This document shows, piece by piece, positions 41,735 through 50,303 of a DNA stretch of 64,000 nucleotides. The DNA comes from Paenibacillus chibensis (GTDB lineage: Bacteria > Bacillota > Bacilli > Paenibacillales > Paenibacillaceae). The DNA lies in the NCBI RefSeq assembly GCF_004001045.1, contig NZ_BIMK01000010.1:147886-211885 (forward strand), in the 5' to 3' direction. How positions within the stretch are numbered: position 1 is the first letter of the stretch; every line of letters begins with the position of its first letter. The position numbers were made by a program, and so were the translations under genes. Under the pieces are notes generated by a model that was not told the origin of the DNA, did not search any database, and saw only the letters and a program-made list of their open reading frames with translations.

Positions 41735-42763
41735 TCAGTTCATGGTATACATCGGGATCGCATTCAGGTTTAATACCGAACCGCGTTCAATGAGCTTGGC
41801 TTCTATCAGCTCGGAAACCGGAAGCTGCTTAGGATCCCTCATCATCCGGAGCATGGCAAGCGCGCATTTTCTCCCCATTTCCTCGGTCGGCTGCTCCATG
41901 GTGGTTAATTGAGTCCAGTGCAAAGCGGCATGCTCCAGGTTATCAAACCCGATGACGGAAATCTGGCCGGGAACGTTCATCTGTTGCTGATGAAGCCACT
42001 CCAGTGCACCGACAGCGAGCAGATCATTCGCAGCGAACACTGCCGTCAGGCCCGGACATCTTTGGTACAGCTCTGCCATCGCAGTCCGCCCCTGCTCTAT
42101 GGTTCTTCCTCCCTCAACCATCCCCATCATCTCAGGCATAAGTCCGTAAGCGGACATCGTATCCAAGTATCCCCGCTTCCGCTCCGACCCGGTAAAGGAG
42201 CTTGCTGGCATGGCGATAAATCCGATGCGCTGGTGCCCCCGTGTAATCAAGTGTCTTACGGCTGCCGAGGCCGCGTGATAATGATCGACATCGACGAAGG
42301 GAGCATTCAACCCTTCCGGCATCCTCCGCCGAAGAAAAACAACGGGCATCCGTAAATCGGATAACAGCGAAATCAGCTCTTCGTCGAGCACGTCCGGGGT
42401 CAGAATCAGGCCGTCGAACTGGCGGGAGACCGCATTCAGAATAAATTGTTTTTCTTTTGCCGGATCCCTGTGCGTACTGCCGTATACCACCTGATAGCCT
42501 TGATCTGAAAAGGATTTTTCCACAGAGGCTGCCAGCAGCGAGCAAATGGGATCGGAAATATCCGGAATCATGAGTCCGACCGTAAACGTTTTTTTCTGAA
42601 TCAAACCTTTAGCAACGGCATTAGGCCGGTAATTCAAATGCTCGACGGCATCCATGACTTGGTTTTTCGTAATCGGACTGACATCCGGGTAATGATTCAG
42701 CGCCCGGGAAACGGTCGAAACGGATATGCCTAAGTATTTTGCCACATCTTTAATATTGGTCAC
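41735..42763 (-). CDS. LacI-family transcriptional regulator
   Basis: About 343 residues from the GTG at 42763 (VTNIKDVAKYLGISVSTVSRAL), which has GGAGAG upstream; an ATG six codons earlier is possible. The helix-turn-helix plus hinge (LNYRPNAVAKGLIQKK) precedes a periplasmic-binding-like effector domain (VGLMIPDISDPICSLLAASVE to SVIGFDNLEHAALHWTQLTTMEQP). That ending is typical of sugar-responsive LacI/CcpA relatives. It is not next to a sugar operon, so it may control distant genes or itself: an AACGTT-centred tract lies about 30 bases upstream (42794-42801). The effector sugar is unknown. Confidence 0.92.
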   Translation of the reverse strand: MTNIKDVAKYLGISVSTVSRALNHYPDVSPITKNQVMDAVEHLNYRPNAVAKGLIQKKTFTVGLMIPDISDPICSLLAASVEKSFSDQGYQVVYGSTHRDPAKEKQFILNAVSRQFDGLILTPDVLDEELISLLSDLRMPVVFLRRRMPEGLNAPFVDVDHYHAASAAVRHLITRGHQRIGFIAMPASSFTGSERKRGYLDTMSAYGLMPEMMGMVEGGRTIEQGRTAMAELYQRCPGLTAVFAANDLLAVGALEWLHQQQMNVPGQISVIGFDNLEHAALHWTQLTTMEQPTEEMGRKCALAMLRMMRDPKQLPVSELIEAKLIERGSVLNLNAIPMYTMN

Positions 42764-42870
42764 GATGCTCTCCACTCCCATCTCAGATTGCCAAAAACGT
42801 TCCCGTTCATGTCTATCTCTATCTTATGGAATGAATGTTTTCGCAGCATCAATGGAAGGAAAAGTTTCTG

Positions 42871-42923
42871 TTAAGGAGCAAAAATTAAGCCAATGTTAAG
42901 AAATTTATGATAATAATATTAAG
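42871..42923 (+). promoter_or_regulatory. TTAAG direct-repeat box upstream of the VanR-like gene
   Basis: TTAAG occurs at 42871, 42885, 42896 and 42919. The last three have start-to-start spacing of 11 and 23 bases. The same TTAAG spacing (11+23) recurs at 45040-45078 before the glycosyltransferase operon. Half-sites in direct repeat at 11-base spacing are typical for OmpR-family regulators (for example PhoP), so this is a likely binding site for the regulator encoded 90 bases downstream. Confidence 0.6.
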
Positions 42924-43014
42924 ACTTGGTGATTACGATGGTTGGATAAGCTATGTATATGCAAGTTTCCTGTACCATAATCAGATAAAGATCAGATAAA
43001 GAGGTGTTCCTGGT

Positions 43015-43722
43015 ATGCCCAGAGAAGCGATTCTGCTCGTTGATGACGAGAAAGAGATTATAGAGCTCATGGAAATCTATTTGAAAAACGAAGGCTACGT
43101 TCTTTACAGAGCCAGCAACGGACTTGAAGCACTCGATCGGCTGCAAAGCACGACGATTGATTTGATCATACTTGATGTCATGATGCCCCGAATGGACGGA
43201 ATTCAGGCCTGCATGAAAATTCGGGAGAAGAACAATACGCCGATCATCATGTTATCTGCCAAGAGCCAGGATATCGACAAAATCTCGGGACTCAGCATCG
43301 GAGCAGACGACTATGTGGCCAAGCCTTTTAATCCGCTCGAATTAGTCGCCCGGGTCAAATCGCAGCTGCGCAGGTATAAGCAGTTAAATTACCGGGATCT
43401 TGCAGCTGAAGACGTGATTGCCATCGATGACCTGGTGATTAATACGGCAACCCACACGGTAACGGTAAGTGAGCAGGAGATCAAGCTGACCCCGCGGGAA
43501 TTCGAAATTTTGAAGCTGCTTGCCGTTAATCAGGGAATCGTGCTGAGTATGGATAAAATATATCAGGAGGTGTGGAATGAGCCGTTCATGGAATCCAAAA
43601 ATACGGTTATGGTTCATATCCGCAAGCTTCGTGAAAAAATAGAGAAGGATACCCAAAATCCCCAATTCATCAAAACGGTATGGGGAATCGGTTATAAAAT
43701 GAAATCGGCGAAGGAGGTCTGA
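43015..43722 (+). CDS. VanR-like OmpR-family response regulator
   Basis: A 235-residue regulator. The receiver has ILLVDDEKEIIELM, phospho-acceptor in LIILDVMMPRMDG, LSAKSQD and Y-V-A-K-P-F-N-P-L; the winged helix ends in FIKTVWGIGYKM. The sequence (REAILLVDDEKEI at the start, QLRRYKQLN linker, PREFEILKLLA) is of the VanR/SaeR-like branch common in Paenibacillus. It is followed after six bases by its kinase gene. There are no vanHAX genes, so glycopeptide resistance is not implied. Its promoter carries the TTAAG box, suggesting autoregulation. Confidence 0.94.
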   Translation: MPREAILLVDDEKEIIELMEIYLKNEGYVLYRASNGLEALDRLQSTTIDLIILDVMMPRMDGIQACMKIREKNNTPIIMLSAKSQDIDKISGLSIGADDYVAKPFNPLELVARVKSQLRRYKQLNYRDLAAEDVIAIDDLVINTATHTVTVSEQEIKLTPREFEILKLLAVNQGIVLSMDKIYQEVWNEPFMESKNTVMVHIRKLREKIEKDTQNPQFIKTVWGIGYKMKSAKEV

Positions 43723-43728
43723 CGGATC

Positions 43729-44958
43729 ATGAACAACAAGCTCTATATCCCGCTCCGTTGGAAATTCCTCATTATCTTAACCCTGTGTACTGGACTCACG
43801 CTTCTGTTCGTGCTGCTCGGCCGGCTGTTCGTTACTTATGTAATCGTCCATCCTCCTTATAATCTGCCTTTTATCTGGATGATCAATCACATCGGTTCAA
43901 CGCCCTTAAGCCTTGTGACCGCCATTGCTTTTTTTCTGTTTCTTTATATTATAGCCACCCGGCCTATTACCCGTTACGCCAAGGACATTTCCGCGGTGCT
44001 GCAGGATATGGCGGATGGGCAGCTGAATGCGTCGGCCAAGGTTCAATACGCGGATGAACTGGGTACCATTGCTACCCGGATCAACAGCTTATCCGGTCAA
44101 ATCGATTCCTACCTGCAGGAAATCAATCATGGCCTGAGCGAAATCGCTAAAGGCCATTTCGATTATGATATCAGCGTCCGGGAAAATCATGAGTTGGGCA
44201 AGATTGCGGACAGCATTAATCTCATGAGCGCGCAGCTCAATCATTCCATCCAGGAAGAAAGAAATGCCGAAAAGACAAAAAACGATCTGATTACAGGCGT
44301 CTCCCATGATCTGCGAACCCCGCTGACCTCCATCCTCGGTTTTTTGGAAATCATCGACAAAGACCGTTATAAGGATGAGGTCGAGCTTCGATATTACATG
44401 AACATTGCCTACGATAAAGCGCTGAGCCTCAAAAAGCTGATCGACGATTTGTTTGAGTACACAAGAATCAACAACGGGATGCCGCTTCATCTCCGTCCTC
44501 TGGATATGAGCGATTTCTTAGGCCAGCTCGCCGATGAGTTCGTACCCAGCCTGGAGCGTGCAGGCATGACGATCCAAATCCACGCCCCCGAGCAGCCGCT
44601 GCAGATCCGGGCCGATGGTGACCAGCTTGTCCGTGCGTATGAGAATCTGTTGTCCAATGCCATCAAATACGGCAGCAAGGGCAAATATATCGATATATAT
44701 ATTCAAGAAACCGAAGATAGGCAAATTTCCGTTCAGATCTGCAATTACGGCGACCCGATCCCCAAAAGGGACCTTCCTTTTATTTTTGACCGGTTTTACC
44801 GCGTTGAGCAGTCCCGTTCCAAAGAGACCGGCGGCACAGGACTTGGACTTGCCATCACCAAGAGCATTATTGAGGTGCATGAGGGAAGGATTTCCGTGAA
44901 CAGCGATTCCAACCAAACGGTTTTTGAGACCCGATTCCCTTCTGTTTCATCGAAATAA
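43729..44958 (+). CDS. VanS-like sensor histidine kinase
   Basis: A 409-residue kinase. Two helices at about 13-36 and 48-72 bracket a very short extracytoplasmic loop (VIVHPPYNLPFIWMINHIG), so the stimulus is probably sensed in the membrane. Two HAMP-like segments follow (ATRPITRYAKDISAVLQDM and a repeat near 150). The catalytic boxes are VSHDLRTPLTSILGFL, N in ENLLSNAIKYGS, NYGDPIPKRDL and TGGTGLGLAITKSI. All are intact. The short sensor loop is the intramembrane-sensing layout often found with envelope-stress or antibiotic regulators. Confidence 0.93.
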   Translation: MNNKLYIPLRWKFLIILTLCTGLTLLFVLLGRLFVTYVIVHPPYNLPFIWMINHIGSTPLSLVTAIAFFLFLYIIATRPITRYAKDISAVLQDMADGQLNASAKVQYADELGTIATRINSLSGQIDSYLQEINHGLSEIAKGHFDYDISVRENHELGKIADSINLMSAQLNHSIQEERNAEKTKNDLITGVSHDLRTPLTSILGFLEIIDKDRYKDEVELRYYMNIAYDKALSLKKLIDDLFEYTRINNGMPLHLRPLDMSDFLGQLADEFVPSLERAGMTIQIHAPEQPLQIRADGDQLVRAYENLLSNAIKYGSKGKYIDIYIQETEDRQISVQICNYGDPIPKRDLPFIFDRFYRVEQSRSKETGGTGLGLAITKSIIEVHEGRISVNSDSNQTVFETRFPSVSSK

Positions 44959-44967
44959 GAATCCAAA

Positions 44968-44992
44968 CCTCCATTCATATGGAGGCTTTTTT
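44968..44992 (+). terminator. Rho-independent terminator after the kinase gene
   Basis: CCTCCA-TTCATA-TGGAGG followed by CTTTTTTG, ten bases past the kinase stop. It separates the two-component operon from the glycosyltransferase operon. Confidence 0.88.
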
Positions 44993-45039
44993 GCGTTTAT
45001 ATCCTCTTTTCCTATATCTGAAAGCATGTTCCGATATTT

Positions 45040-45078
45040 TTAAGGGTTTGTTAAGGGTTTGAATAGACTTGCGTTAAG
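45040..45078 (+). promoter_or_regulatory. TTAAG direct-repeat box upstream of the glycosylation operon
   Basis: TTAAG starts at 45040, 45051 and 45074. The first two lie in a perfect 11-base tandem repeat (TTAAGGGTTTG twice). The 11+23 spacing is the same as in the VanR-like promoter region. It sits 80-120 bases before the first gene of the operon, after the terminator, so it probably marks a promoter activated by the adjacent response regulator. Confidence 0.65.
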
Positions 45079-45158
45079 AAGTCTCCGGTAATCTTAGTAG
45101 CATCAAAACACTACATCACTCATTGATTTGCTTGTCCAGAAAGGAGCAAGGTTCTCAA

Positions 45159-46436
45159 ATGGATGTCATGACCTCCAAGATCATCGCCTATAAAAAACCA
45201 CTGCTGATCACGCTTATGCTGCTAATCTTCGGAATAGCCCTGTACGTGAGATTGGATTTTCTTATCTCGGTCAGCCACCACGTGTCCCACGACACCTTAA
45301 ACTATGACAAAATGGTGCGTCAGCTGCTGGAAAAAGGGATCTATGCCTATAAGGATACCTCTCCGAACGCCCAAGTCACGCCGGGCTATCCCCTGTTTAT
45401 GGCGGCTGTATATTCGATCGTCGATTATCATAAGCATGATCCGTTTCCGTATATCCGTTACATTCAGCTGCTGATCAGTCTCGTGACCTTATGGCTGATC
45501 TATAAGGTATCCAGGAAGGTTACCGGACAGGCGGTTTCCCTCATCGTCCTGTTCATATGCAGCGTATATCCGCCTTTCATTTGGAGCAACGGTGCGGTGC
45601 TGACGGAGACGCTTGCCACCTTTTTCCTCCTGCTGTACATCTACGTCCAGCTGCATGCGTTTGAGAAAAAGACAAGCTCAAGCGCCCTGGTTGCAGGAGC
45701 TTTCATGGGACTGCTGGTGCTCACCCGGTCCGAGTTTCTCATCCTGATCGTGCCGGTCTACGCTTTTCATTTTTTCTGGAAAAAAGAGCGGAAGCTAACG
45801 CTGCGGCTGCTGCTATTCACCTGCATCGGGACGGGAATGGTGCTTTCACCATGGGTGATCCGGAATGTCGTCTCGCTGCATCAGGTGGTCATCGCTTCGA
45901 CGCAGGTCAATCCGTTCCAGGCCGGAACATATCCGGACAAAAATTATGACGACGGCTTGGTTGACCGCCATGGCAAAACCCAGATGGAAGTGGCGAAGGA
46001 ACGGCTTAAGATCGGCTTTACCGAGCACACCTGGCAGTTCACCAAATGGTACACCGTCGGCAAATTAAAATACATTTATGCCAACATGTATTTTGGCAGC
46101 GGCCATCATCCGCTGTATCCCGTTTTGCCCAGTCCGCTGGGCAGCATGCTGCATCTGGTACTCGTTTATTTCTGCCCTGCCGCCTTGTTGGCGCTCATCC
46201 GCAAATGGCGGCAGCCCGTAACGCTGCTTACATTGATTCTGATTGTCATGACGTTAACGAGGCTCGCCTTCGTACCGGAATACCGCTACAACTATACCGC
46301 GATGCCGCTCATCATCATGATGGACACCGTCGCCGGCATGGCCATGCTCCGCTGGATATGGCTGAAAATAACACAGAAAAATTCAAACAGTTCCATGAAA
46401 GGAGCGACAAAAAATGCTGAATATTCCGGGGAGTAA
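45159..46436 (+). CDS. GT-C (family 39/ArnT-like) membrane glycosyltransferase
   Basis: About 425 residues with some ten membrane helices, from the ATG at 45159 (MDVMTSKIIAYKKPLLITLM). The first outer loop carries Asp-rich SHHVSHDTLNYDKMV and the T-P-G-Y-P-L-F motif that mark polyprenyl-phosphate-sugar-using GT-C enzymes, and the EYRYN near the end is also usual. It transfers a sugar from a lipid carrier to an acceptor outside the membrane. The neighbouring GT2 and SMR-like genes supply the donor and its flipping, as in ArnC/ArnT/ArnEF. The acceptor here (wall polymer, lipid or protein) is unknown. Confidence 0.85.
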   Translation: MDVMTSKIIAYKKPLLITLMLLIFGIALYVRLDFLISVSHHVSHDTLNYDKMVRQLLEKGIYAYKDTSPNAQVTPGYPLFMAAVYSIVDYHKHDPFPYIRYIQLLISLVTLWLIYKVSRKVTGQAVSLIVLFICSVYPPFIWSNGAVLTETLATFFLLLYIYVQLHAFEKKTSSSALVAGAFMGLLVLTRSEFLILIVPVYAFHFFWKKERKLTLRLLLFTCIGTGMVLSPWVIRNVVSLHQVVIASTQVNPFQAGTYPDKNYDDGLVDRHGKTQMEVAKERLKIGFTEHTWQFTKWYTVGKLKYIYANMYFGSGHHPLYPVLPSPLGSMLHLVLVYFCPAALLALIRKWRQPVTLLTLILIVMTLTRLAFVPEYRYNYTAMPLIIMMDTVAGMAMLRWIWLKITQKNSNSSMKGATKNAEYSGE

Positions 46437-47166
46437 CCCCCCATCCTTCAACATCCTTGTCATTGTTCCAGCCTACAACGAAGCCGACGGCATAGCCCAT
46501 GTCGTAGAACAGTTGCGTCACGCCACCCCGTACGCCGATGTGCTCGTGATTAATGACGGGTCCACCGATGCGACCAGCCGTGTCGCCAAACAAGCCGGAG
46601 CCAAAGTGATTGATCTGACCTGTAATCTGGGTATCGGAGGGGCCGTGCAGACAGGTTACCGCTACGCGGCCGAGCATCATTACGATTATGCCGTACAAAT
46701 CGACGGAGACGGCCAGCATAATCCGCAGGATTTAAGCCGCCTGCTGACTGCGATAAGGGATGCTCCGCTCGATATGGTTGTCGGTTCGCGCTTTATTACG
46801 AAGGCAGGCTTCCAATCGACCTTCGCGCGCAAAATCGGCATCGATCTGTTATCCAACCTTCTCAGCCGTCTGACGGGACAGAAGATTACGGATCCCACCT
46901 CGGGTTACCGCTTATGCGGCAGAAGAGCCATTTCCTTGTTTGCCCGTGAATACCCGACCGACTATCCCGAAGTCGAAGCGCTGATGCTCCTGTATAACCA
47001 TGAGCTTGCATTTGCCGAAGTCCCGGTCGTCATGAACGAGCGCCTGGGCGGCGTATCCAGCATCTCGGCTATGAAGTCCGTTTATTATATGAGCAAAGTC
47101 ATTCTCTCCGTCCTGCTCATGAAGACCCAGAAAAAGAGAGCGTGGGAAAACCGTTATGAATCTTAA
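46414..47166 (+). CDS. Family 2 glycosyltransferase, polyprenyl-phosphate sugar synthase (DPM1/ArnC-like)
   Basis: A 250-residue GT-A glycosyltransferase. LVIVPAYNEADGIAHVVEQL, the first metal Asp in DVLVINDGSTDAT, the nucleotide-sugar strand YAVQIDGDGQHNPQDL with the D-x-D-like pair, and DPTSGYRLCGRRAI are classic for dolichyl/undecaprenyl-phosphate-hexose synthases. No C-terminal membrane helix pair is present, so it is soluble or peripheral. It makes the lipid-linked sugar used by the GT-C enzyme. It overlaps the GT-C gene by 23 bases, showing tight coupling. Confidence 0.9.
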   Translation: MLNIPGSNPPSFNILVIVPAYNEADGIAHVVEQLRHATPYADVLVINDGSTDATSRVAKQAGAKVIDLTCNLGIGGAVQTGYRYAAEHHYDYAVQIDGDGQHNPQDLSRLLTAIRDAPLDMVVGSRFITKAGFQSTFARKIGIDLLSNLLSRLTGQKITDPTSGYRLCGRRAISLFAREYPTDYPEVEALMLLYNHELAFAEVPVVMNERLGGVSSISAMKSVYYMSKVILSVLLMKTQKKRAWENRYES

Positions 47167-47569
47167 TATTTACTTGCTCAGCTTTTGCATCAGCCTTGGC
47201 TTTGCCGGAACGATCCTATACTTAATCCGCAAGCGCAAGTTAAGGGAGCAGTATGCACTGCTCTGGCTCGTGTTAAGCGCGATCATGATGATTTTGTCGC
47301 TCTTTCCTTCGCTGTTGAACGAAGTTGCGGCTCAGATTCATATTTTCTACGCGCCTTCGCTTCTCTATCTGCTGAGCGTGGTAGCCATGCTGTTTATTCT
47401 GCTGCATTTAACGATGGCCGTTTCCTCGCTCACATCCCGCGTGGTTGTGCTCACCCAGACCTTGGGGCTACAGGAACAGCGCATCCAAAAGCTAGAAGCG
47501 CAGGTTGCAACCAGTCAACGTCAAACACCGGCAAAAAATGACGCATCCTTGGAGGTGTTCGGCTCGTGA
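47156..47569 (+). CDS. DUF2304 family membrane protein
   Basis: A 137-residue protein with three helices (about 5-20, 33-52, 62-86), the motif LREQYALLWLVLSAIMMILSLFP and a C-terminal coiled coil (TQTLGLQEQRIQKLEAQVATSQ). This is the DUF2304 layout, nearly always next to a GT2 polyprenyl-sugar synthase, as here; its role in lipid-linked sugar synthesis or transfer is assumed from that association. It overlaps the GT2 gene by 11 bases and the next gene by four. Confidence 0.9.
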   Translation: MNLNIYLLSFCISLGFAGTILYLIRKRKLREQYALLWLVLSAIMMILSLFPSLLNEVAAQIHIFYAPSLLYLLSVVAMLFILLHLTMAVSSLTSRVVVLTQTLGLQEQRIQKLEAQVATSQRQTPAKNDASLEVFGS

Positions 47570-47913
47570 TGGCTTACTTCATGCTGTTTCTTAATATAAT
47601 GCTGCTCGTCTGTGGTCAAATCGTCTGGAAAATGGGCTTGCAGGCGCAAGGAGGCTTACATTTCAGCAGCCTGTTATCCGTCGTTTTTTCCCCGCTGATT
47701 CTATTAGGCATTGCACTATATGCTATCGCGACAGGGTTATGGTTCGTCGTTTTATCCCGGTTGCCCTTAAGCCTGGCCTATCCCATTCAGAGCGCGGCTT
47801 ACGCCCTCGGCATATGGGCGGCATGGTACATCTTTGGAGAATCCGTTCCGCTGAACCGCTGGATCGGAGCAGGCGTGATTGTTGTTGGTGCAGTTATTAT
47901 TGCCGTGAAGTAA
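47566..47913 (+). CDS. SMR/EamA-type four-helix membrane protein, candidate lipid-linked sugar flippase
   Basis: A 115-residue protein with four helices: LFLNIMLLVCGQIVWKMG, then PLILLGIALYAIATGLWFVVL, the signature LSRLPLSLAYPIQSAAYALG and IGAGVIVVGAVIIAVK. This matches the small multidrug resistance/ArnE-ArnF group. In the Arn pathway ArnEF flips undecaprenyl-phosphate-aminoarabinose; the same context (GT2, GT-C) makes flipping of a lipid-linked sugar more likely here than drug export. A single short protein must act as a dimer. It is cotranscribed with its neighbours (GTGATG overlap). Confidence 0.87.
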   Translation: MMAYFMLFLNIMLLVCGQIVWKMGLQAQGGLHFSSLLSVVFSPLILLGIALYAIATGLWFVVLSRLPLSLAYPIQSAAYALGIWAAWYIFGESVPLNRWIGAGVIVVGAVIIAVK

Positions 47914-47979
47914 GTAAGGATCGCCCTGAAGTTTTAGCAAATTTTCAGAGAAAAAAAAGATAAGGAGTTTTACAATTTC

Positions 47980-49752
47980 ATGAAGTTAAAAACAGCTGTT
48001 CTACTCACATTCATTCTGATGGCTCCGATTCAAGCGGAATTACGGGCAAATGCCGAGTCTGCCCCGGACAAGCAAGAACTTAATGTTACAACCGGGAAGA
48101 CCGTTATCTATTTAAACAGCAGCGAGTGGCTCTATAACGGCATTTCTTATACACTCAGCCGCAATACCCTTGTCAAAGGGGGCGTCACATATGTCAGCCT
48201 ACGCTCCGTATCCGAACGTCTGGGATACAGCATCAGCTACCATGCCCCGACGAAAGAAACACGGGTAAGCGGCAGCGGAATTGAAGCGGCTTATCGGATC
48301 CAATCGAAGACGTATCAAGTCAATGGCGTTTCGCAAGTCATGAAGGGCGCCGCCTACTCGGATCGCGGCGTACTGATGATTCCGTTAACCTCGCTAACCG
48401 CTGCCTTTCATATTCCATATAAGCTAGAGGGAAATCAAATCATTCTGAACCCATCGTCTTCGGGGTCGGTTTCACCTCCTCCCGTACATAACAATGAGGC
48501 GCCGAAAGCCTATTTTACGACAGACAAGGATCAATACCGGATTGGAGAGCCGGTTATCGTCACCGATCAGAGCACCGACGATGAAGATGCTATCGTGGAC
48601 CGCAAGTGGGAGAACCATGAACCTGCCTTTTTCGAGCCCGGCGTCGTTGAGATCAAGCTGCAGGTGACCGATCAGCATGGCTTATCCTCTGAATACAGCA
48701 AACGAATCGAAATTACGTCTGATATTCTGTACACGAAGGACGAGTATGCGAAGCGGTTCACGCCTGTCGGAAATACGTTTGACCTCAACGGCAAGGCCGT
48801 CTTGTCTTATCAGGCACTGCCCTATCGATACACGACAGAGCCTTATGTTTTATTCCGGGCAAGCGGACCGGAAACGGTCAATTCGGAAGGCATCCTGTAT
48901 CAGGATACAATTTCCGGTCCAACCCGGTTTATGATCCATCATAAAAATAACCTGACCACGAAAGCCAGGTTCTACCTGATCGCTCATAACAACAATGACG
49001 CCGCTGCCTCCATCCAGATCGAAAGCGAGGGAATGGCCGGGCCGACGCCTTATCCGGAATTGTCCGGAAGACTGGCAGGTGCAAGGTACTGGGAATCATC
49101 CATTACTGGCAATGATCAGCGCAATTTGCAGCTGGCCGCCGGTGAAAGCATGATCCTGTTTGATAAATTGAACGCTACTGCCGCCTCGCCCGGTGATGTC
49201 TTGTCCATGAATGCCGATCTGACCAGCGATGCGCCGATTCAATATACGATGCTGATGGTTCAAGCGGATCAGGATCCACTCCTGGCGATGCCCTCCCTGC
49301 CCGATCTGGATCCCCGTGAATCTATTGTTCGCGGAACCTTTGCCGATTCGACCCGGGTATTTCAATACGACGGAATCGTCGGGAAGAAGGCGGAACGCCT
49401 GCCTCTCACAGATAACACGACCGATCCTTTTCAAGAAGGCATGGACGGGCTGCAAAATCGCGTAGCGATCAATTCGGGGAATTACGGGGTGGTTTACAAA
49501 ATCATATTGAACCATGTCGCCCCGGATACGGTGATTGCCTTTAATCCCCGCGGCGGCAGATACTTCGGGTCTGCAAGGGTGAACCAGCAGGTTGTGGACA
49601 TCAAGCATAGCAGCGATACGCAAAATACCGCCACCGTACTGTACCGAACCCAAAGCCAAGAGGAAAAGGTGGAGATCTGGCTATCCCCTGCAGCCGGAAG
49701 CAACCTTCCGTTTTCGTTATTATTCCTGCCCTTATCCGATGAACCAAAATAA
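47980..49752 (+). CDS. Secreted stalk-domain (copper-amine-oxidase N-like) protein with a C-terminal domain of unknown role
   Basis: A 590-residue exported protein (signal peptide to about ANA-E, residue 27). Residues 45-155 form the copper-amine-oxidase-N-like stalk common in Paenibacillus surface proteins (VSLRSVSERLGYSISYHAPT, then GVLMIPLTSLTAAF). A PKD-like domain (about 175-250: PKAYFTTDKDQYRIGEPVIV, DEDAIVDRKWE) follows. The last 330 residues are a beta-rich region with N-linked repeats such as RFYLIAHNNNDAAASIQIES; no catalytic motif is recognisable. No terminator or promoter separates it from the SMR gene, so it belongs to the glycosylation operon and may be its product, target or scaffold. 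Confidence 0.8.
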   Translation: MKLKTAVLLTFILMAPIQAELRANAESAPDKQELNVTTGKTVIYLNSSEWLYNGISYTLSRNTLVKGGVTYVSLRSVSERLGYSISYHAPTKETRVSGSGIEAAYRIQSKTYQVNGVSQVMKGAAYSDRGVLMIPLTSLTAAFHIPYKLEGNQIILNPSSSGSVSPPPVHNNEAPKAYFTTDKDQYRIGEPVIVTDQSTDDEDAIVDRKWENHEPAFFEPGVVEIKLQVTDQHGLSSEYSKRIEITSDILYTKDEYAKRFTPVGNTFDLNGKAVLSYQALPYRYTTEPYVLFRASGPETVNSEGILYQDTISGPTRFMIHHKNNLTTKARFYLIAHNNNDAAASIQIESEGMAGPTPYPELSGRLAGARYWESSITGNDQRNLQLAAGESMILFDKLNATAASPGDVLSMNADLTSDAPIQYTMLMVQADQDPLLAMPSLPDLDPRESIVRGTFADSTRVFQYDGIVGKKAERLPLTDNTTDPFQEGMDGLQNRVAINSGNYGVVYKIILNHVAPDTVIAFNPRGGRYFGSARVNQQVVDIKHSSDTQNTATVLYRTQSQEEKVEIWLSPAAGSNLPFSLLFLPLSDEPK

Positions 49753-49787
49753 AGGAAATCCCAGAATCCAGACCTCCCCAAACACAA

Positions 49788-49815
49788 ACAGGCCCGGCAA
49801 TAAGCCGGGCCATTC
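49788..49815. terminator. Bidirectional Rho-independent terminator
   Basis: GGCCCGGC-TTATT-GCCGGGCC (eight perfect base pairs, five-base loop) lies between convergent genes ending at 49752 (plus) and 49872 (minus). Confidence 0.88.
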
Positions 49816-49871
49816 CTTATTCGCTACTTCAGCCTGCTGATTAGGCACCAAATCGCTTTAAACCGCCCAGC

Positions 49872-50303
49872 TTATAAATGCTTGCGGTAGCCTTCGACCT
49901 GTTCCTCCCTGTAGCCAAGCTTTTCATAAAATACATGGGCCTCTTTGCGCTTCTCGCCGGATACCAAGATGATATAGGCACAGCCACGGTCGATTGCGAT
50001 CTTTTCGATTTCGGCCATCAATTTTTTGCCGATGCCTTGCCTGCGGATACGATCCGAGACGATCACATTCTCGATGACCATGAATGGCTTACATCTGCCG
50101 ACGAGATCCAGGCAAATAATTCCCATAACGGAGCCTGCCAGCTCTCCTTCATGGAACGCGCCTAGCACATGGTAGTTACCGAGCGCTTCCGCCGCCTCGA
50201 ATACATCGTTCATACGGGTTTCATCGGTGGGAATTCCCATCAATTCCTCATACAGACGGCTTAGCGCCGACAGATCTTCTCTGGTGATTGGTTTAATGTT
50301 CAT
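49872..50303 (-). CDS. GNAT-family N-acetyltransferase
   Basis: A 143-residue GNAT (INIKPITREDLSALSRLYEEL pattern). Motif A is VIENVIVSDRIRRQGIGKKLM (R-R-Q-G-I-G-x-x-L) and motif B is ISGEKRKEAHVFYEKLGY. This is a compact RimI-type enzyme. Its ATG lies within the end of the upstream GNAT gene (11-base overlap), so the two are translationally coupled; the last gene before the terminator. Substrate unknown. Confidence 0.9.
   Translation of the reverse strand: MNIKPITREDLSALSRLYEELMGIPTDETRMNDVFEAAEALGNYHVLGAFHEGELAGSVMGIICLDLVGRCKPFMVIENVIVSDRIRRQGIGKKLMAEIEKIAIDRGCAYIILVSGEKRKEAHVFYEKLGYREEQVEGYRKHL

Noticed and set aside
42784..42810. LacI-type operator (AACGTT tract) upstream of the LacI-family gene
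   Set aside because: Only one weak half-symmetric match; mentioned with the gene but not listed as a site.
43015..44958. Vancomycin-resistance cluster (VanR/VanS-like pair, with VanW and VanZ elsewhere)
   Set aside because: No vanH, ligase or vanX gene anywhere; these families are common chromosomal genes with other roles.
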